Below, piece after piece: positions 37,471-52,200 of a DNA stretch of 64,000 nt; positions within the stretch are counted from its first letter, which is position 1, and each line of letters opens with the position of its first letter. The notes beneath the pieces are model-generated. The model was given only the letters and a program-made list of their open reading frames with translations, had not been told where the DNA came from and ran no database searches. Source of the DNA: Vigna angularis (lineage: Eukaryota; Streptophyta; Magnoliopsida; Fabales; Fabaceae); contig NC_068970.1 in the NCBI RefSeq assembly GCF_016808095.1, positions 19,512,501 through 19,576,500 of the forward strand, written 5' to 3'. The position numbers and the translations under genes were made by a program.

Positions 37471-39625
37471 TTTGACGTTGTACATTTTGTTCTGTTGGGA
37501 ACCCATAACCCATTCATTCTGGTGGTCCTTCTTCAACCAGAGTATTTGTTTTTTTTTTTTTCAAATAAAATATAAGATTCCTGCAATTGTTCCAAGAAAA
37601 ATCCTGTCGCTTGAATGCCATAACAACACGTGGCTAGTGAGACCATGTGTAAACGGTGGGATTCTTCTATGCTTCTGGGTCCCTTGTTGCTACCGCTACT
37701 ACCGAATCCCGTCTTCCAGAATATTTATTTCTCTGTTTCAATGATGAAACCAAACACTTCACAAAGAAACACTCTCTTTTCTTTGTAACAAACCACTCCA
37801 CTTGTTGGATTCTATTCCTCCTTTTGTTTTTTATGTTGTTTGTCATTCCACAAAAAATAGTGGATCAAAAGTTTGTTTGTTAAAGCAGAAAAATAAATAA
37901 ATAAAACCAACAGATTCCTTCGTGTCTAAGAGTTAAATTTTACTCTTCATTATTAATAACTTATCATTTTAATTATTATTATTTTAATTATTATATTTGG
38001 TCGAAAGTTAATATTAATTAAAAATAAAACTAATTTAAAATATATACATATAAATATATAAATCTTATCTTATAAGTCAGATATTAGAATTAAATTTAAA
38101 ATTTGTTTTAAAAGTGTAATATGTATATATTTTATTGTGAGAAAATAAATTAAAGTTTAATATCAATTAGAAATAAGTCTAATTTAGAATATATATATAT
38201 ATATATATATTATAAATTTGATTTTATAAATTAATTTTATGGAATTAAATTAGATTTATATTTTTTAATATAATTATTAAATTTTGAGTAATTGTTATAA
38301 AATTTGGAAATAGAAGAAAGGTTATTTTTAATAATGATACAATATATTATAATATAAAAGTATTTCGAATTATTTACAAATTTAAATATATATTACATTT
38401 AATTTTGGAGAGAGGTTCAAAATAAAAAGCAGAATAGTTTAATCAGCTAAGTTATTCCTACGGCACTTTTTTTTGTTACCAGAATAACATAAGCTTCTTG
38501 TCTTGCTCAAATATAAGTTGTTTGGTCATGTATGTATATCAAGCTTTGAGGATGATGTACCATTAATTATGTTCACTGTCTGAAAATTTGTATTGTTCCA
38601 GAGTCAAACATGAATCGTCTGAGGCTCTTTAACCTATTACAATAAGTGGTGCTATATAATCTAATAATAATTTATCATGAAGACAACTTGTACACTTTCA
38701 ATTCAAAGGCTGCACAATTAGAAACATAGTTTGGGTTGTTAAAATATGAGTTTAACTTCCATGAAATGTAATATAAAAATGTATTCATTCAGTCAATTAC
38801 AAGAATTATTGAAAATATTTATAAAGTTATTATTATAAAGGTTAATAGATTTTTTATGATAAAATAAAAATTTAAAAGTTTCTACATTGTCAGCTATATA
38901 ACTATTTTTCTATTAAAACTACAAAAAATATATTCACATTTGCATATTCAAAACTCATCTTAAATATTTTCTTTACACATAAGGTGGAGGAATATTAATC
39001 AAGATATAGTGAGATAGACATATTTAGCCTTCTTTCTAAAATAAAATAAAAAATTGTTCAATATGTATTGAATGATAAAATATTTTATATTTTTCATTTT
39101 TATTAAAAATAGTTATGCAACTTTACGTGAACTTAGTCTTTTATATTTTATCAAATAACCTACAAACTTATCTTATTTTCTATTTCAATTTTTAAAATCA
39201 AACATGCTATCATAAGTGGTGGAAGTACTCTACTATCTTCTAACTCTAGTTTTTTTTTTTATATAAAATGAAATATATTTGTAATCTCTTATAAAATTGG
39301 AAATAGTCTCTTCTGAAAATTTTAATCTAATTTATTCTCTTAATTTAAAAAATTATTGATTTAGCTTTTTAACTAAATTATATTAAGTTTATTTAATATT
39401 TCAAGCATATTTTATAATAATATTTGATTTATTTACCGTTTAACACATTTTCATGTTAATTGAAAAACACATTTAAAATATTAAATAAACTTAATAAAAT
39501 TTAATTAAAAGGACTGAATATACATAATTCTAAAAATAAAAGACTAAATCAATCAAAAGTTTTAAAGAACTAATTTCAATTTTTATTTAAAATTAAAAGA
39601 TTAAAAATATATATATTTTTATATG
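37471..39625. other. AT-rich intergenic region
   Basis: Open stretches at 37472-37883 have no known motif. A short AT dinucleotide run lies at 38193-38210. Otherwise I see nothing in it. Confidence 0.45.
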
Positions 39626-39982
39626 GGTTGAAAGTCCCACGTCCACTAGAGATAAAAATCAATTTATAGTATATTAGTGGGTACAAACATCACCTTAAAA
39701 GTCGATTTCATGGGTTGAGTTAGACTTAAAGTTCACTTTTAACATAGCGATATTTGTTGTTTGTTGGATATATTGTTCCATCCGCTATCGGTTGTTATCA
39801 GACCACCTATTAATGTCTAATCTCACGCTCTTGAGATATACATACCTTGACGTGAAAGGATGTGTTGAAAGTCTCACATCAACTAGAGATAATGTCAATT
39901 TATAGTATATTAGTGGGTGCAAACCTCACCTTAAAAAGCGATTTGTGGAGTTGAATTAAGCTTAAAATCCACTTCTTAACAA
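39626..39982 (+). mobile_element. TRIM (terminal-repeat retrotransposon in miniature)
   Basis: Two direct repeats of about 120 bp, 39626-39742 and 39861-39982, share TTGAAAGTC, CACTAGAG/CAACTAGAG, AATTTATAGTATATTAGTGG, the AAACNTCACCTTAAAA segment and a TTAACA end. They begin TG and end CA. The roughly 120 bp between them has no coding capacity; it contains GTTATCAGA (primer-binding-like) and a purine run GTGAAAGGA right before the second repeat (polypurine-tract-like). The sequence resembles the abundant legume TRIM family with AAGTCCCACATCGACTAGAG-type repeats. I could not find a clean 5 bp target duplication. Confidence 0.75.
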
Positions 39983-40436
39983 TATGTATAATATATTTTT
40001 AATATTAAAATAATTAAAATAATGTTCACATTTGTAGTATATTTGTAAAAAATATTATATATTAATTTATTTATTATATTTTTTAAAATAACTGTTTTAT
40101 TTTTTATAATATTAATTATGAAAATAATTGTATTCCTTTTTTTAGAATGTTATTTAAATAAATGAAATAGTCCATGATATGGTAACAGGGATATTATACA
40201 AAGGTGGGGCCTATTACTTGTATTTCATGGTGTGTTTGAAGTTAGAGATAAGGATTCCTTTGGGATAAGACTTTTGGCAGGTTTTGTTTATTTTTTGTAC
40301 GATCACAAATACCATGAATATATTATATACAATAAGAAGATGCTTCTTCTTTTCATACATTCATTTCAAAAAGGACAACTATTACCAGCCATTGCTTTGC
40401 TTCTGCCTTTACTTTTCCTTCTACATGCAAAAAGGA

Positions 40437-40684
40437 TATATTTCATTCCTTATTTATTATTATTTTTATCACTAAATTAAATACCAATTTTATTTTCGTA
40501 CAATTTTCTTTATTTTCATTCATTTATATAAACTAGGACATTAGTAATTTTAAAAAGAATTATATTTCATTCCTTATTTATTATTATTTTTATCACTAAA
40601 TTAAATACCAATTTTATTTTCGTACAATTTTCTTTATTTTCATTCATTTATATAAACTAGGACATTAGTAATTTTAAAAAGAAT
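40437..40684. repeat. Nearly perfect tandem duplication, period 124 bp
   Basis: The segment beginning TATTTCATTCCTTATTTATT occurs twice, 124 bp apart, with almost no differences, including CTAAATTAAATACCAATTTT and ATAAACTAGGACATTAGTAA. It looks like a recent tandem duplication of non-coding DNA. Confidence 0.92.
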
Positions 40685-41261
40685 AATATTTTGTTCGTTA
40701 TGTAATGCTTACCTTACATTGGGAAGTAATTGGAAGATTCCTTTCTCCTTCTGACAGATTAGTGAATGCATGTCAGATTATTAACGGTGGAAAACATTTA
40801 CAAACAGATACGATGCTAATCAGATTTTACCAGTTATTGGAAGATGCATTTGTTTGAATTTTGTTTTAGTAATGAATTATTTTAAAATTATCAAATTATA
40901 AGTATTTTATATGATCACATACATCTTATGTAATTTTATATATTAATTGTGTTAGTGTAACATATGTTATGATAATTAATTATGTTTTAATTTAATTTTA
41001 AACTTTCATGTGTTTTTACAGAAAATAATTTTAAAAGTAAGTGGTAAAAATTGAAAAAGAAGATGAAAAACACATGAGTTTAAATTTTCAATAACAAAAT
41101 ATTAACCATGGATAATTATTGATAAGAAAACTAACATAAAATTTATGAAAAGAATGTAATGTTCATACATGTTACAAAATTTTATTAAAATGTTAGAAAT
41201 AAAATTATATATATATATATAATTTGATGTGTTATTTTAAGTAAAGTATTAGAAAATAATT

Positions 41262-42645
41262 GTAACATTCCAAAAATATAATAATAAACTATAAAAGAGT
41301 TATCACATGTTTAATAAAATAGAAGAGTCAAGAAGACAAGGAGTAAAAGTTTCATCATAATTATATAAAACATAATTACAAAATGTAACTTTATACAGGT
41401 TAAAAGAAACAAAACTATATATAGTCTATAGAAAACTACATGTTTGCGGATCCTCCCTCCAAAGCCTGAACTACAATCACCTCATCACCCTCTGGTCACA
41501 CCCACTAGATGATCATAGTCAAGAAAAAATCAAAAGAACATACAGACAATGAACAAACAAAAAGGGTAAGCTAGATATACAAAAACACTTCATATAATAC
41601 ATTAACATTTTACGCATGAAACATAATTCACATATTACAATCCAAACATCCTAAACATGACAAGACCTATATTGGACTATCCAAATTTAGTATGAATGTC
41701 GAGCTATGGCGGGTTGTGCACTTGTGGTGACCTCTACTACTTTGCAAAGCCATTGTCATTGGGTTTCACCCTACCACACTCACAAGGTTAGCTTGTACCG
41801 CGTCTTAGACCATACTGGAAGCACCTAGACTAAGACCTCATGCTACTCTCACCACAAGTATCAATCCTCTATATTTGAGAATGAATGATCATTAGGGTAT
41901 GAGGATAACCCTCAAGATTAAGCTCCCTGCATTCATAGTAACAATACTTGAAACCTCCAACAACAAGTTCCTCCTTATAACTCATTTCCATAACTTTCCA
42001 TTCAATATATGTACATACACATACAACTTTAATGTATCACAATAGAACCCATATGAAACCATTACACATACATTAAAAGATCCAAAATAGTGCATCAAAA
42101 ATCACAGGACCATCTAAAACTAGAAAACCCAAAAGCATGAAAAAGGGTGCCCAAGCGCCAAAAGCTATTGGAAAGGGGCTCCCAGGGGGCGCTTAGCATC
42201 AAACCTTGCGCATAAAAAGCGTTGAGGGGACGCTCAACGTCACACCAGAAATTAAAATGCCTATAATATGACCTTTGCTACCCTTTATACAAGTTTAACT
42301 AACTCCTAAGACCTTTTAGGCACTGAGAGATATCTGAAAACACATTTTTAACTCCAAATAGCTACCTCAAACCCAACTTGACCACTTTAAATTTACCTAA
42401 ACTCAAATCTACTACTTATAACACCAATTTCAGCGAACCAGAAATTAAAACAAGTCATAAATGCCTCAAACACAAACCCCAAACTCCCGAATTCAATCCT
42501 AACCCCTTCAAAATTTTCACTACTCTTACCCTTAATTTGCACTTAAAACCACTCAACACGACTGAAAGACTACTACCTATTCCTATATTAGATTCTAGTT
42601 AGCTTTCCACTCTAACAAGTCTCAAATAACACCATAGTTCAATTT
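41262..42645. mobile_element. Possible Ty3/gypsy LTR fragment
   Basis: TGTAACATTCCAAAAATATA near 41265 has the form of a gypsy LTR start. Within the next 1.3 kb, unlike the AT-rich flanks, there are GC-rich islands such as GGGGCTCCCAGGGGGCGC (about 42176) and GAGGGGACGCTCAACGTC (about 42224) that recall legume gypsy LTRs. No gag or pol is seen and the ends are not confirmed. Confidence 0.35.
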
Positions 42646-42899
42646 AAAAAACTGTGATGGAGGAATTGATTAAATGTATAATGTTCATTACCAATTAGTA
42701 TTTTAATTTTGTTATTAGTTACAGAAAAATATATATTTATTTTAATTATATAATAACAATTTTTGAAACAAAGTAATATTTTAAAATGTGAATTATATCA
42801 TAATTAAAACTCTAAGTTAATACATATATTTAAATATATAAATTGTATTTTGAAATTAATAATTTAAATTACAATAAAGTTTTATTTTAAATATTATTA

Positions 42900-42996
42900 A
42901 AAAGTGGTTTTTAAGCTTAATTCAACTTTGTGTAAACCTCAACTTATAAATCGATTTTGTAGGATTGAGTTAGCTTTAAAGCTCATCTCTTAATAG
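42900..42996 (+). mobile_element. Partial TRIM repeat relic
   Basis: GTAAACCTCAACTTATAAAT followed by CGATTTTGTAGGATTGAGTT and a TTAAAGCTCATCTCTTAA end matches the right half of the TRIM terminal repeat at 39861-39982, with scattered changes. The other half is missing. Confidence 0.6.
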
Positions 42997-44799
42997 ATAT
43001 TAGCAAAAAGTTATTGAAATACAATATAGAAATATAAATAGAAGACAACAAATTACAAAGATAATAAAAAACAATAGCTTAAATAATTGAATTTTTTTTA
43101 TCAAAAGAAAAATAGTGTATGAAACATTCAACGAAAAGGAAACAATATTAAAAATATCTAGCTAAATGAGTGACAAAATAAGTAAGAATCTCCACTTTAT
43201 CTTATATATTCCATTTATAATATAAAAATAAATATGTAAAAGCTAAATTATTTTAAAGTTTTCAATTGGTTCAGAAAATATTAAGAAAATATTTAATTTT
43301 TACAGTCAATTCAATGAGAGGACGAGATACTCTGAGAATCCTATAATTCAAATATTTTCAATCAAATCTCCAATTTCCTTTTTATTAAACACTTTTAATC
43401 CGTATCTATTTCTCACATTTTCCGTGGATTGATTCCTATTCTTTTATGAATGGTTAGTCATTTTCATTATCAACATTTAAAGATAATTTAATGATGAGAT
43501 TATGATGTTGTTTAAATAAAATTATTAGTTATTCTTTTTTATATTTTTAAATAAAATTTAATGATGAGATTATGATGTTGTTTATTTTTAACAATGTTTT
43601 CAGTTTAAATTTTATACATAAAATATATTGTATACTAAAATAAAAAATGTTTACAATAATATATAATATTTAGAAGTGTCTTGTAGTTCCTTATTTAGAT
43701 GTGTTATATAGTCCTCTTATATTCTTTGGATTTTTAATTTTCATTAGCGTTTATAACTTCAAATGGAGTATAGTGTCATGGATCACTGATGTTCCACAGT
43801 TCTGAGATACAGCTTATCAATCATCCAATTTATTTATCTAGACAACTCTATGTTTTTTTTTTTAATTCAAAAGCACCTTAGTTAAAAATATATTTCTAAT
43901 GGAGCAAAATGAACAATTTTATTATAACTAATGTGTGTCACAGATAACCATTTTCAGTTCAACTAAAACACTCATTTTCATCATTTCAATACAAAATATC
44001 ATCATATACTTCAGAAAATTTGCATTCAATTTCTTATCAAACAAAAGCCAAATTCTATAATCAAATTTGTTTTGCTTATCTGAAAAGCATAGTTAAAACA
44101 CTACAGAGACTTCACACAAGTCAATCTTCACATGTAATTCTACTATATTTACAAATTTTGTTTGTTGATTGTGTTCTCTTCTACACCAATAGTACTATAG
44201 TAGAGTTGGATCTTTAAAAAATAAAAAACATGGTCAAAATCGTAAAAAAAATAAGAAGATTTAGAGAAAAAGTTTTAAAAGATAAAAAAAAATATAAAAT
44301 AAAACTCGTTTTAATTAAATAATATTTATAGTTTTAAATTTTAATAATAAAATATTTAAGTATTACTTATAAAACCATATCTATATTAATCTATTTTTTA
44401 AAATCTGTAACATATCATTTTTATAATAAAATTATATACTAGAGTGTTTTTTTTTACTGAAATAGTAATTCGCAAAACACACACCAAAGTACCAAATTTC
44501 GAGAAAAGTCAATTAATTTTTTTATATAAATAAATAGAAAAAACATATATAAACTTTTCTGGTGATAAACAATATCAGTGAAACTTATAACATTGTTTTT
44601 CTTTGAGAATTTACGACTATAAAATAACACATTAGTCAAAAATATCTTATTACGTTTCGATTTTTAAGAAACTAAAACAAAAAGATAAATTGACATTTTT
44701 ACAGTTTGTGCGAACTTATAATTTAGGTTTAAAATCAAAGTTATTAATTACTTTTCCATATCGGTTAGAAAGAAACTAAAACCTAAAAGATGTATATTA

Positions 44800-46800
44800 A
44801 CATAACTTTTCAAATTTAACGTCAGAACATGATTTATGACATTAGTTGTTTTAACAAGGGTTATACGAAATTGTTAATTTTAGACTTTTCAATTAACAAC
44901 TTTTTGGATATGATTTATGGGCTCGATTTTCTACCGAACAACTACCATAAAGTTTTACGAGACTGTTAATTTCAAAATTTTCAATTGACAGCTTTTTGGA
45001 CAAAATCTATGACCTTGGTTCTCGGTTCTCCGAACACAATAAATTGAAGTACAAATTACCCATGACATACTCATTGCAAACTGAATTTTCAACTTCTGAA
45101 TAGAACCTATGACCTCGGTTGTTCTGAATAGAACCTATGACCTCGGTTGTTATGAAAACCAGTATCATAGACTGAAAAAGCTTTGGTTGTATCGTAAATC
45201 AAGACCTAAAGTTTGAATCAAATTTCAAAATTATCAATAAAAATATTACTTTTTTATTTTTTTTCAGAGAGTTCTTATTGCCTTAGATATTAAAATATTC
45301 CCCGACGTCATATGTGTTTCAGAAGTAAATTTCGTGAAATGACAGACCATATTTCATAGTTTTCTTCTATGTTTTCTCTATGTCGCTGCTCTCTTTGTCT
45401 ATGCTATCCATTGCCGTCACTGCGCCTCTACAATGTCTTCTTGTTTCGCGACCATCCTGACTTGTCTGGAGCTGCTTGTGAGTGCCATTCTCTGTCGTTC
45501 GTGAGCGCGATTCTATTCTACTCATGGTGAGGTTTGCTTCATTCTTTTGGTTCCTAAAACTAATATGTTATTTGTATTTGTGTCCAGGTATTGTTTTTGC
45601 ATGGTGGGATTTTTTATCGTTCTAAGAAGAGTAATCACTTTTTTTTGTAGTTTATTAATGTATATAAATTTTAATATACATGTCTTAAAATTCATGAATA
45701 TTTTATAATTGATCTTCGAGTGCATATTTGATTGTGAGTTTTAATCATTTTCATTTCGTGTAACTTAAAGGTCAATGCAACTGTGTTTTGTATGGATATT
45801 CGAGTGCATATTTGGTCAATACTTTCTTATAATTGTTTTCTAGCTATCTTTGTTAATTAAATATTATTGTAATGACATATTGTAGTGTAATAAACAAACT
45901 AACTCATATGAGTGCAATTACTATGTAATGAATTGAATGACAACAACTATTCGTGTCTATATTACAAGTGGTTAAGAAACGATAATATTTGCATTTAATA
46001 AAAAAGAAATTGTCCATTGTTTGGAAATCATATATACTAATTGAATTCATTGTGTTCTATACAGAGATTCAAGACTCATGTTCCACTTCCTGATCTATCC
46101 CTTAGTTTCACAAAGAAAACCCTTGCAAAATATATTATATATTTGTAGATATGTAAGTGTTAGGTTGTAATATTATGTACATTAGAATATGAAAACATTG
46201 AGATTTTGTGAAATATATATGGTTATTTTATTGAAAAATATATTCTGGTCAATATTTGTAATGTACATATTTTATATATTACGCAATTTTGTTTTTGGGA
46301 TTCCTATGATGTAGGATGTCATAGAAATAGAACCACATTAAAAAAAACGTCGACTTTCGACAACAAGTATGATAAAAACTGAGGCAGAAAAAAGTTTATG
46401 GCCTTGGTTTTGAACCCAACCAAGGACATAAACCTTAACACTAAAAAAAATTAAAATAAAAGTGGAAGACATCAATTATTTAGAAAACCAAAGTAGGGAA
46501 TAATATGTGACTCCGATTTCAAGGACAATCGTTGTCATAGAACCTGTCATATTTTAAATAATTAGATAAATATTTAAAATTTAACAAGATCTATAATAAC
46601 GGTTGTCCTTGGAACTGGTGCCCTAAACCCAAAATTATTATTATTATTTATTTATTTATTTTGTTTAGTGTCTTAGTTTCACAATTGAAGCCAAATATTC
46701 ATATTTTAGTCCCGATTCTTAACAGAGGCCAAAAACCCTATTTTTTTATCTTAGTTTAATATGTTTTGGTTGTGAAACCGTTATTATACCTAAAAAATAT
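44800..46800. mobile_element. Decayed CACTA-like sequence
   Basis: The motif ATGACCTCGGTT and variants recur in both orientations (near 45108, 45136, 46400, 46420), as in the intact element at 23635-24760, and CCACATTAAAAAAAACGTCG near 46334 could be a worn terminus. ATAGAACCTATGACCTCGGT is repeated in tandem at 45101-45150. No target duplication or transposase is visible, so the limits are approximate. Confidence 0.4.
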
Positions 46801-49210
46801 TTGCTTTCATGTTCCTTTGTTTCACTTATAATACCTAAACTTATTTATAAAACCATGGTGGCTGAAAACAAAAATGGATTTGATTGCTAGAAGAACTCAA
46901 ATGACTTTCTTTAATGTTTGGTTGCTAACTTTCTCTGATTTAGAGAGAATATAATGAAACTTGCATTTTAAATAATTATTTCATAACTAATTTTAGTATA
47001 TTTGCATCACTTTCTCTGATCTTTTAATTCTAAAGGACATAAAGTATGTCTTGATCATACATATCTCAATCATTTAGTTCTATTGATAGGCAACATTTTG
47101 ATTATATGGACAACCTTTAAAAATATATTATACGAACTAAAATATGCTACTCGAGCTTAGTTGAATGTTTTGAATAAAAAAAATTTAAACTATAGTTTTA
47201 CAAACTCAAAATCCAACAAACTAATATTATTCATTCAAATAGTTTTTTGCAGTCAAAATTGCCTATTAAAGATCTAGGATGTCCAAACCATTTCCTTGGA
47301 ATCGGGGTTGTACAAAGTAAAAATGACTTATTTCTTATACCACCATCAATACGTTTGTGATCAATTACACAATGAAAGAAGGTGAATTTAACTAATTTCA
47401 ACATTATTGTCCATCATAACTTGTAAATTATTAGCAGCATTTTATATTTGACGTTTACATACTGTTTTTTTAAAAAAATTTTACAATATCATTTTCTCTG
47501 TCAACAATTGATCACAATCCATGTGTCTTCCACTAAATTATATGAGTAGGCTTTGTGATATTTCAAAGGTAATTTTATCTTAGTTGCTTATCTAACCTTC
47601 AATTATGATTTTTTTATGACTTAGATTCAAGTGGAGATTCAAGAAACACGAACTTACTTCTCCATAATCATTTATTTGGAACTCAATGACATTTATTCCT
47701 TGAAAAAAAATATTTTTCAAATAGGAAGACTTAAACTATAAATGCTAACTATAATTTTAGTTAAATTTATTAGGACTCCACATATAATTAATTAGTTGTC
47801 TGGGATTTCTTTCTAACAATAGCACGAATTTATGCATAATATGTGAATAGATAGTTTATACTAAAATATGACGTGATGAACGTGAAGCATTACGATAAAA
47901 TTGTTTGTGACTTAATATTCCGATAGAGTGTTGAAAAAAGAAAAAGTAAGTTGGGAGAAAAAGAGATATTGTTTTGTTTTTAGTAGTGGTTAAGGGTAGG
48001 TGTAGTAGTGAAATAAGTGGTATTGAGTATGTTCGTGGATGAGTTGAATATTGATGATGGCTTGACCTAACTAAGATATGAAAATGTGGAACAAGAAATC
48101 TCTCAATCTGTCTCTGATTACCCATCAGAAGTTTTGTCATTGCTTACTTATTTCCTTTTTAAGGTGGAATGAATTAGCATCATAATTATCACTCCTTGTT
48201 GAAGCTGAAGCTTCAAATCTTGTATTGCTTTGCACCAAAAATCACTTTCTCATCATCACCATCATCTCCTTCTATATACTTCTTCTACGTTGACCATTTC
48301 CCATCCAAATCCATTTTCAATCCAATCCTTCTTCTTCTCTATTTCAACTGTGGGGGACCATCCTCTCACCCTGCCTTCCTTCTACTCTACCATAACACAC
48401 CCACACCCACCCTATCTAATCACCACAAATTTCAATTTTTTTCTCATCTATCTTCAGCTAATAACTTCTTATAATAACTTCTTATAACTCATAGAAATAA
48501 CATAAATATTAAAAAATTTACTACTACTATTCATTCATACATCACACATACTGTCTTAATCTGTTTGATTATTGGCTTTCACATTCAAAAATGCATATTT
48601 TGGAGTAAAATCACGTCTTTGACAACAAACACAACAATTTGTTATGTTGGAATCCAGTGTCAGCAGTTTCTAGTATCTTCTCAGAAAACGTAGTTTATTC
48701 ACAAAAAAGAACTGGGTACCATTAAAAACTTAGACCTGAAATTGTGGTGGAAGATATTTGCGTGTGAAAAAATATCTATAAAATAAAAGAATAATAGTAA
48801 TAATAATAATAATAATGAAGAAAAAGAAGAAGGCGACAACATTGCTTACGCGGCATGGAGAGGAGGGTGCGTCATCTCGGACAGAGGGGAAACGGCACCG
48901 TTTTCTGTGTGGTTGGTTCCACCAATTTGCAGTTGCTTGCTTCCATTCCAACCCAATCCACTAATATTTTTTTTATCTATTCTATTACCTTCTCTTCTCT
49001 TTCCCTCACCAACAAAGCATCCATCGCTCACAAAGTCTTCTCCTCTTTTCTATTTTCTCTTACGCGAATCGTCGTTGTCGTTCTGCATCCTACTCCAAAC
49101 GAAGCCGTATCCGATTCTCGGATTTAAGCGCGGTTCCAGAGCCAACAAAAAAGGTTCCGTTATTGCCGTTGCTTTTTATATTTTTTTCTCCTTCCGGTTC
49201 GTTTTTATAG
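46801..49210. other. Intergenic region and promoter/leader of the SnRK2 gene
   Basis: 46801-48500 is AT-rich without a supported gene. From about 48840 to 49210 the sequence becomes richer in CT and GC, with a (TAA)n-like run at 48797-48817; it is likely the SnRK2 promoter and 5' leader. TTTTTATAG directly before the ATG resembles a 3' splice site, so a leader intron ending at the start codon is possible. Confidence 0.45.
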
Positions 49211-52200
49211 ATGGATCGGGCGGCGTTGACGGTCGGACCGGGCATGGACATGCCGATCATGCACGACAGTGACCGTTACGATCTGGTCCGTGACATCGGG
49301 TCCGGAAATTTCGGCGTGGCCAGGCTGATGCAGGATAAACAGACCAAGGAACTCGTTGCCGTCAAGTACATCGAAAGGGGCGATAAGGTTGTCTGAACAA
49401 CGAATGAATGAGCAAAAACGTTTTTCTGATCTTTTTTTTGTGTGTTTTCGTTGGTGGTGTTCCTTTGTTGCCCCTTCTTTTGGTAAATTTTTTGTTTTCA
49501 CGCTTTTGGCCAAGGGAGAGAGGGAAAAAACTAATTATCCACATGATCGACTCGCTTTAATTGTTTCTTCGGTTGTTGCTGACGTGTGATGCTATTTTTG
49601 TTATGTTTCGTGTTTCCATTTTTGTTTCGGTACTACTTGTTTCTGTTTTTCTTTTTCTTTTAATAAATTCTTTACGCCATTGGTTAGCTCTTAGCAAGTA
49701 GCTGTTTCTTGCTTGTGAAGTGCTGGACTCATTGTTTCTTTATTGTGCCTCACAGATTGACGAAAATGTGAAGAGGGAAATTATTAACCACAGGTCTTTG
49801 AGACATCCCAATATTGTTAGATTTAAAGAGGTAAGTATACTTTTCGAGGTTTTAAGTAACTGTCTGCGACTGTGGTTTTGCCTCAACGTTAAGGTTTTTC
49901 GACTGTCCCCAACTGCAATTGTAGCCACATCGGCCACAATTTTCTGTGACCGCGTTGATGGCTACACTGTTAAGGTTTTTGGAGTGGTAGGGGCTGCTAT
50001 TGTAGTCACATTTATCCACAATTTCCCACAATATGACAAAACTGCGATTGTCTTCTTAAAAATCTTGATATTTATGTATTTTTACTTTGCCGTTGTTATT
50101 GTTCACAGGAGGAACAATCATTTATTTGTAATGTTTTATACAATTTCACACAGGTTATTTTAACACCTACTCATCTGGCGATTGTAATGGAATATGCCTC
50201 TGGAGGCGAGCTCTTTGAGAGAATCTGCAATGCTGGGCGTTTTACCGAGGACGAGGTTCTTGTTTATTTTGTTTACTTATTCTTCACTTGATCATTATCA
50301 ATTTGTACTTCAAGTACGGTGCTTATGTAAGTTTCTAACCCTTTGTTATGATTCAGGCTCGGTTCTTCTTTCAGCAACTCATATCCGGGGTTAGTTATTG
50401 CCATGCTATGGTAAGTGAACAATTTTCCATTTCTGCACTGTTCAATCTAAATTGTGTTTACACTTGACTGAAATGTAGTATAGGTAATGTATCAGTCTTC
50501 TGAACATCGTGTCTGATATATAAGTCTTCTCTGTAATATGTCTGTTCGTAAAGCAAGTATGTCATCGGGACTTAAAGCTGGAAAACACTTTGTTGGATGG
50601 AAGCCAGGCACCTCGTTTGAAGATATGTGATTTTGGGTACTCCAAGGTAAGATTTTCGTTTTCTCACTAGCTTTTCAGGTGTGAGTTCCATGCTGTTTAT
50701 ATTTTACTAGGAGTTGTTAGGTTGAATAATATTTAACTCCAATTACTTTCTGCACGTGTGTGTGTGTTTGTTTCATTTTTCTTTAGTCACTTCTGTTCTT
50801 CAGATTTAGACTATGATGATGAAAGGAATGACTCAGATTATTTCACTAATCTGGGACATTGAAAAGGATACATTTCTTCTTGATTGCTGATGGTGAATTG
50901 TAATAAACCAAATTCTTCAGTTAAGCTTGTTGGCCATTCTGGATTCCCATGAGCTAGGGTTTGGATTGTTAAAATTAGGAGTCTGTAAGCTTGTCACAAC
51001 ACCAGAGTGTTTCCTGAGGTTCTTGAGAAAACGGATTAGTTGGCCATTCAGGCTTTTGGTATTGTTTCTTGTTAACTTGTATCTCTGTCTTGTGTTCTAG
51101 AGTGCATTCGATTTAAAATCCAAGCTGAGTTCCTTGAAATTTTGCTGTCATTCTTTTATTTCGTTGTTTCAATTTCCTTCTGACTTGTAAGTGCCTGAAC
51201 ATTATGACTGTCATATCTCATAAATCTGATCGGTGGTTTGATTTATAGTCTTCAGTGCTACATTCACAACCGAAGTCAACTGTGGGGACTCCTGCATATA
51301 TTGCTCCAGAAGTATTGCTGAAACAAGAGTATGATGGCAAGGTAGAGCGTTAACTTTTTATTTCATGGTATTTCTCTTTTTACATAGATCCATTACTGTC
51401 ACAATCAAATGAGCATTTTGTTAAGTTGTCATCTTTTATGAGCTGGGTAATTCTTGTAAAGCAATGATATTGTCTAGTTTTTTCACCCAACCCAATTGTC
51501 ATTTTGGTCTGCACTCTAACTAAAGGTCGTTCTAGTTTTTTGGTTTATGTTTCTCCCCTAATTTGGGACTTTGTGACACTACCTGAAACTTAACTTAGCA
51601 AGGAAACGCAGACACTTCAAAATTATAGTCATGTAAATGTCAAAACACATTTCATATACTTAAAAGTACCTTTATCATTTCCTAGCATTTTGCAAATTGT
51701 CACTTTTAAAATTTTAATATATCATAATAATCAGATAAATTATATTTTTTGTCTACAATTACTCATGCTGATATTTGGAATATATCGGTTTACTCTGAAT
51801 TTAAGCTTTGTGTTTGGATTATTTCCTATCATTGCTAAATTTGTTGTATCCTTGCATCCCTTGTCCAATCTGTACTTTGTAGTTTCTTAGTGACAATTTA
51901 CAGCATTGCCCTGTTTGTCTACTATTAAGAGAATAGGATGTAATATTCATTCATGTACTAAGAACTTAATGAACTGCTTATTTTCTAGGACAAAGTGGAG
52001 AGAGAGGATTTTGCTCCCTCATTGTTGCCTCTCCTCTCCTCCCTTCTATTCCCCTCCGATTAAAAAAGGATTCTATTTTTTGTTTTTTCAGTACAACAAT
52101 AAGAAATATAAAGTTCTGAATTAAATCACAAATCTAGTTGAGATCATTCCCACCTGACCTCGCCCTCCCTTATTTCCTATCATTTTTTATTTTAATTAAC

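Noticed and set aside
48196..48487. Ser/Pro/His-rich open frames upstream of SnRK2
   Set aside because: Low-complexity CT-rich sequence, with two overlapping frames of the same character; no homologous motif.
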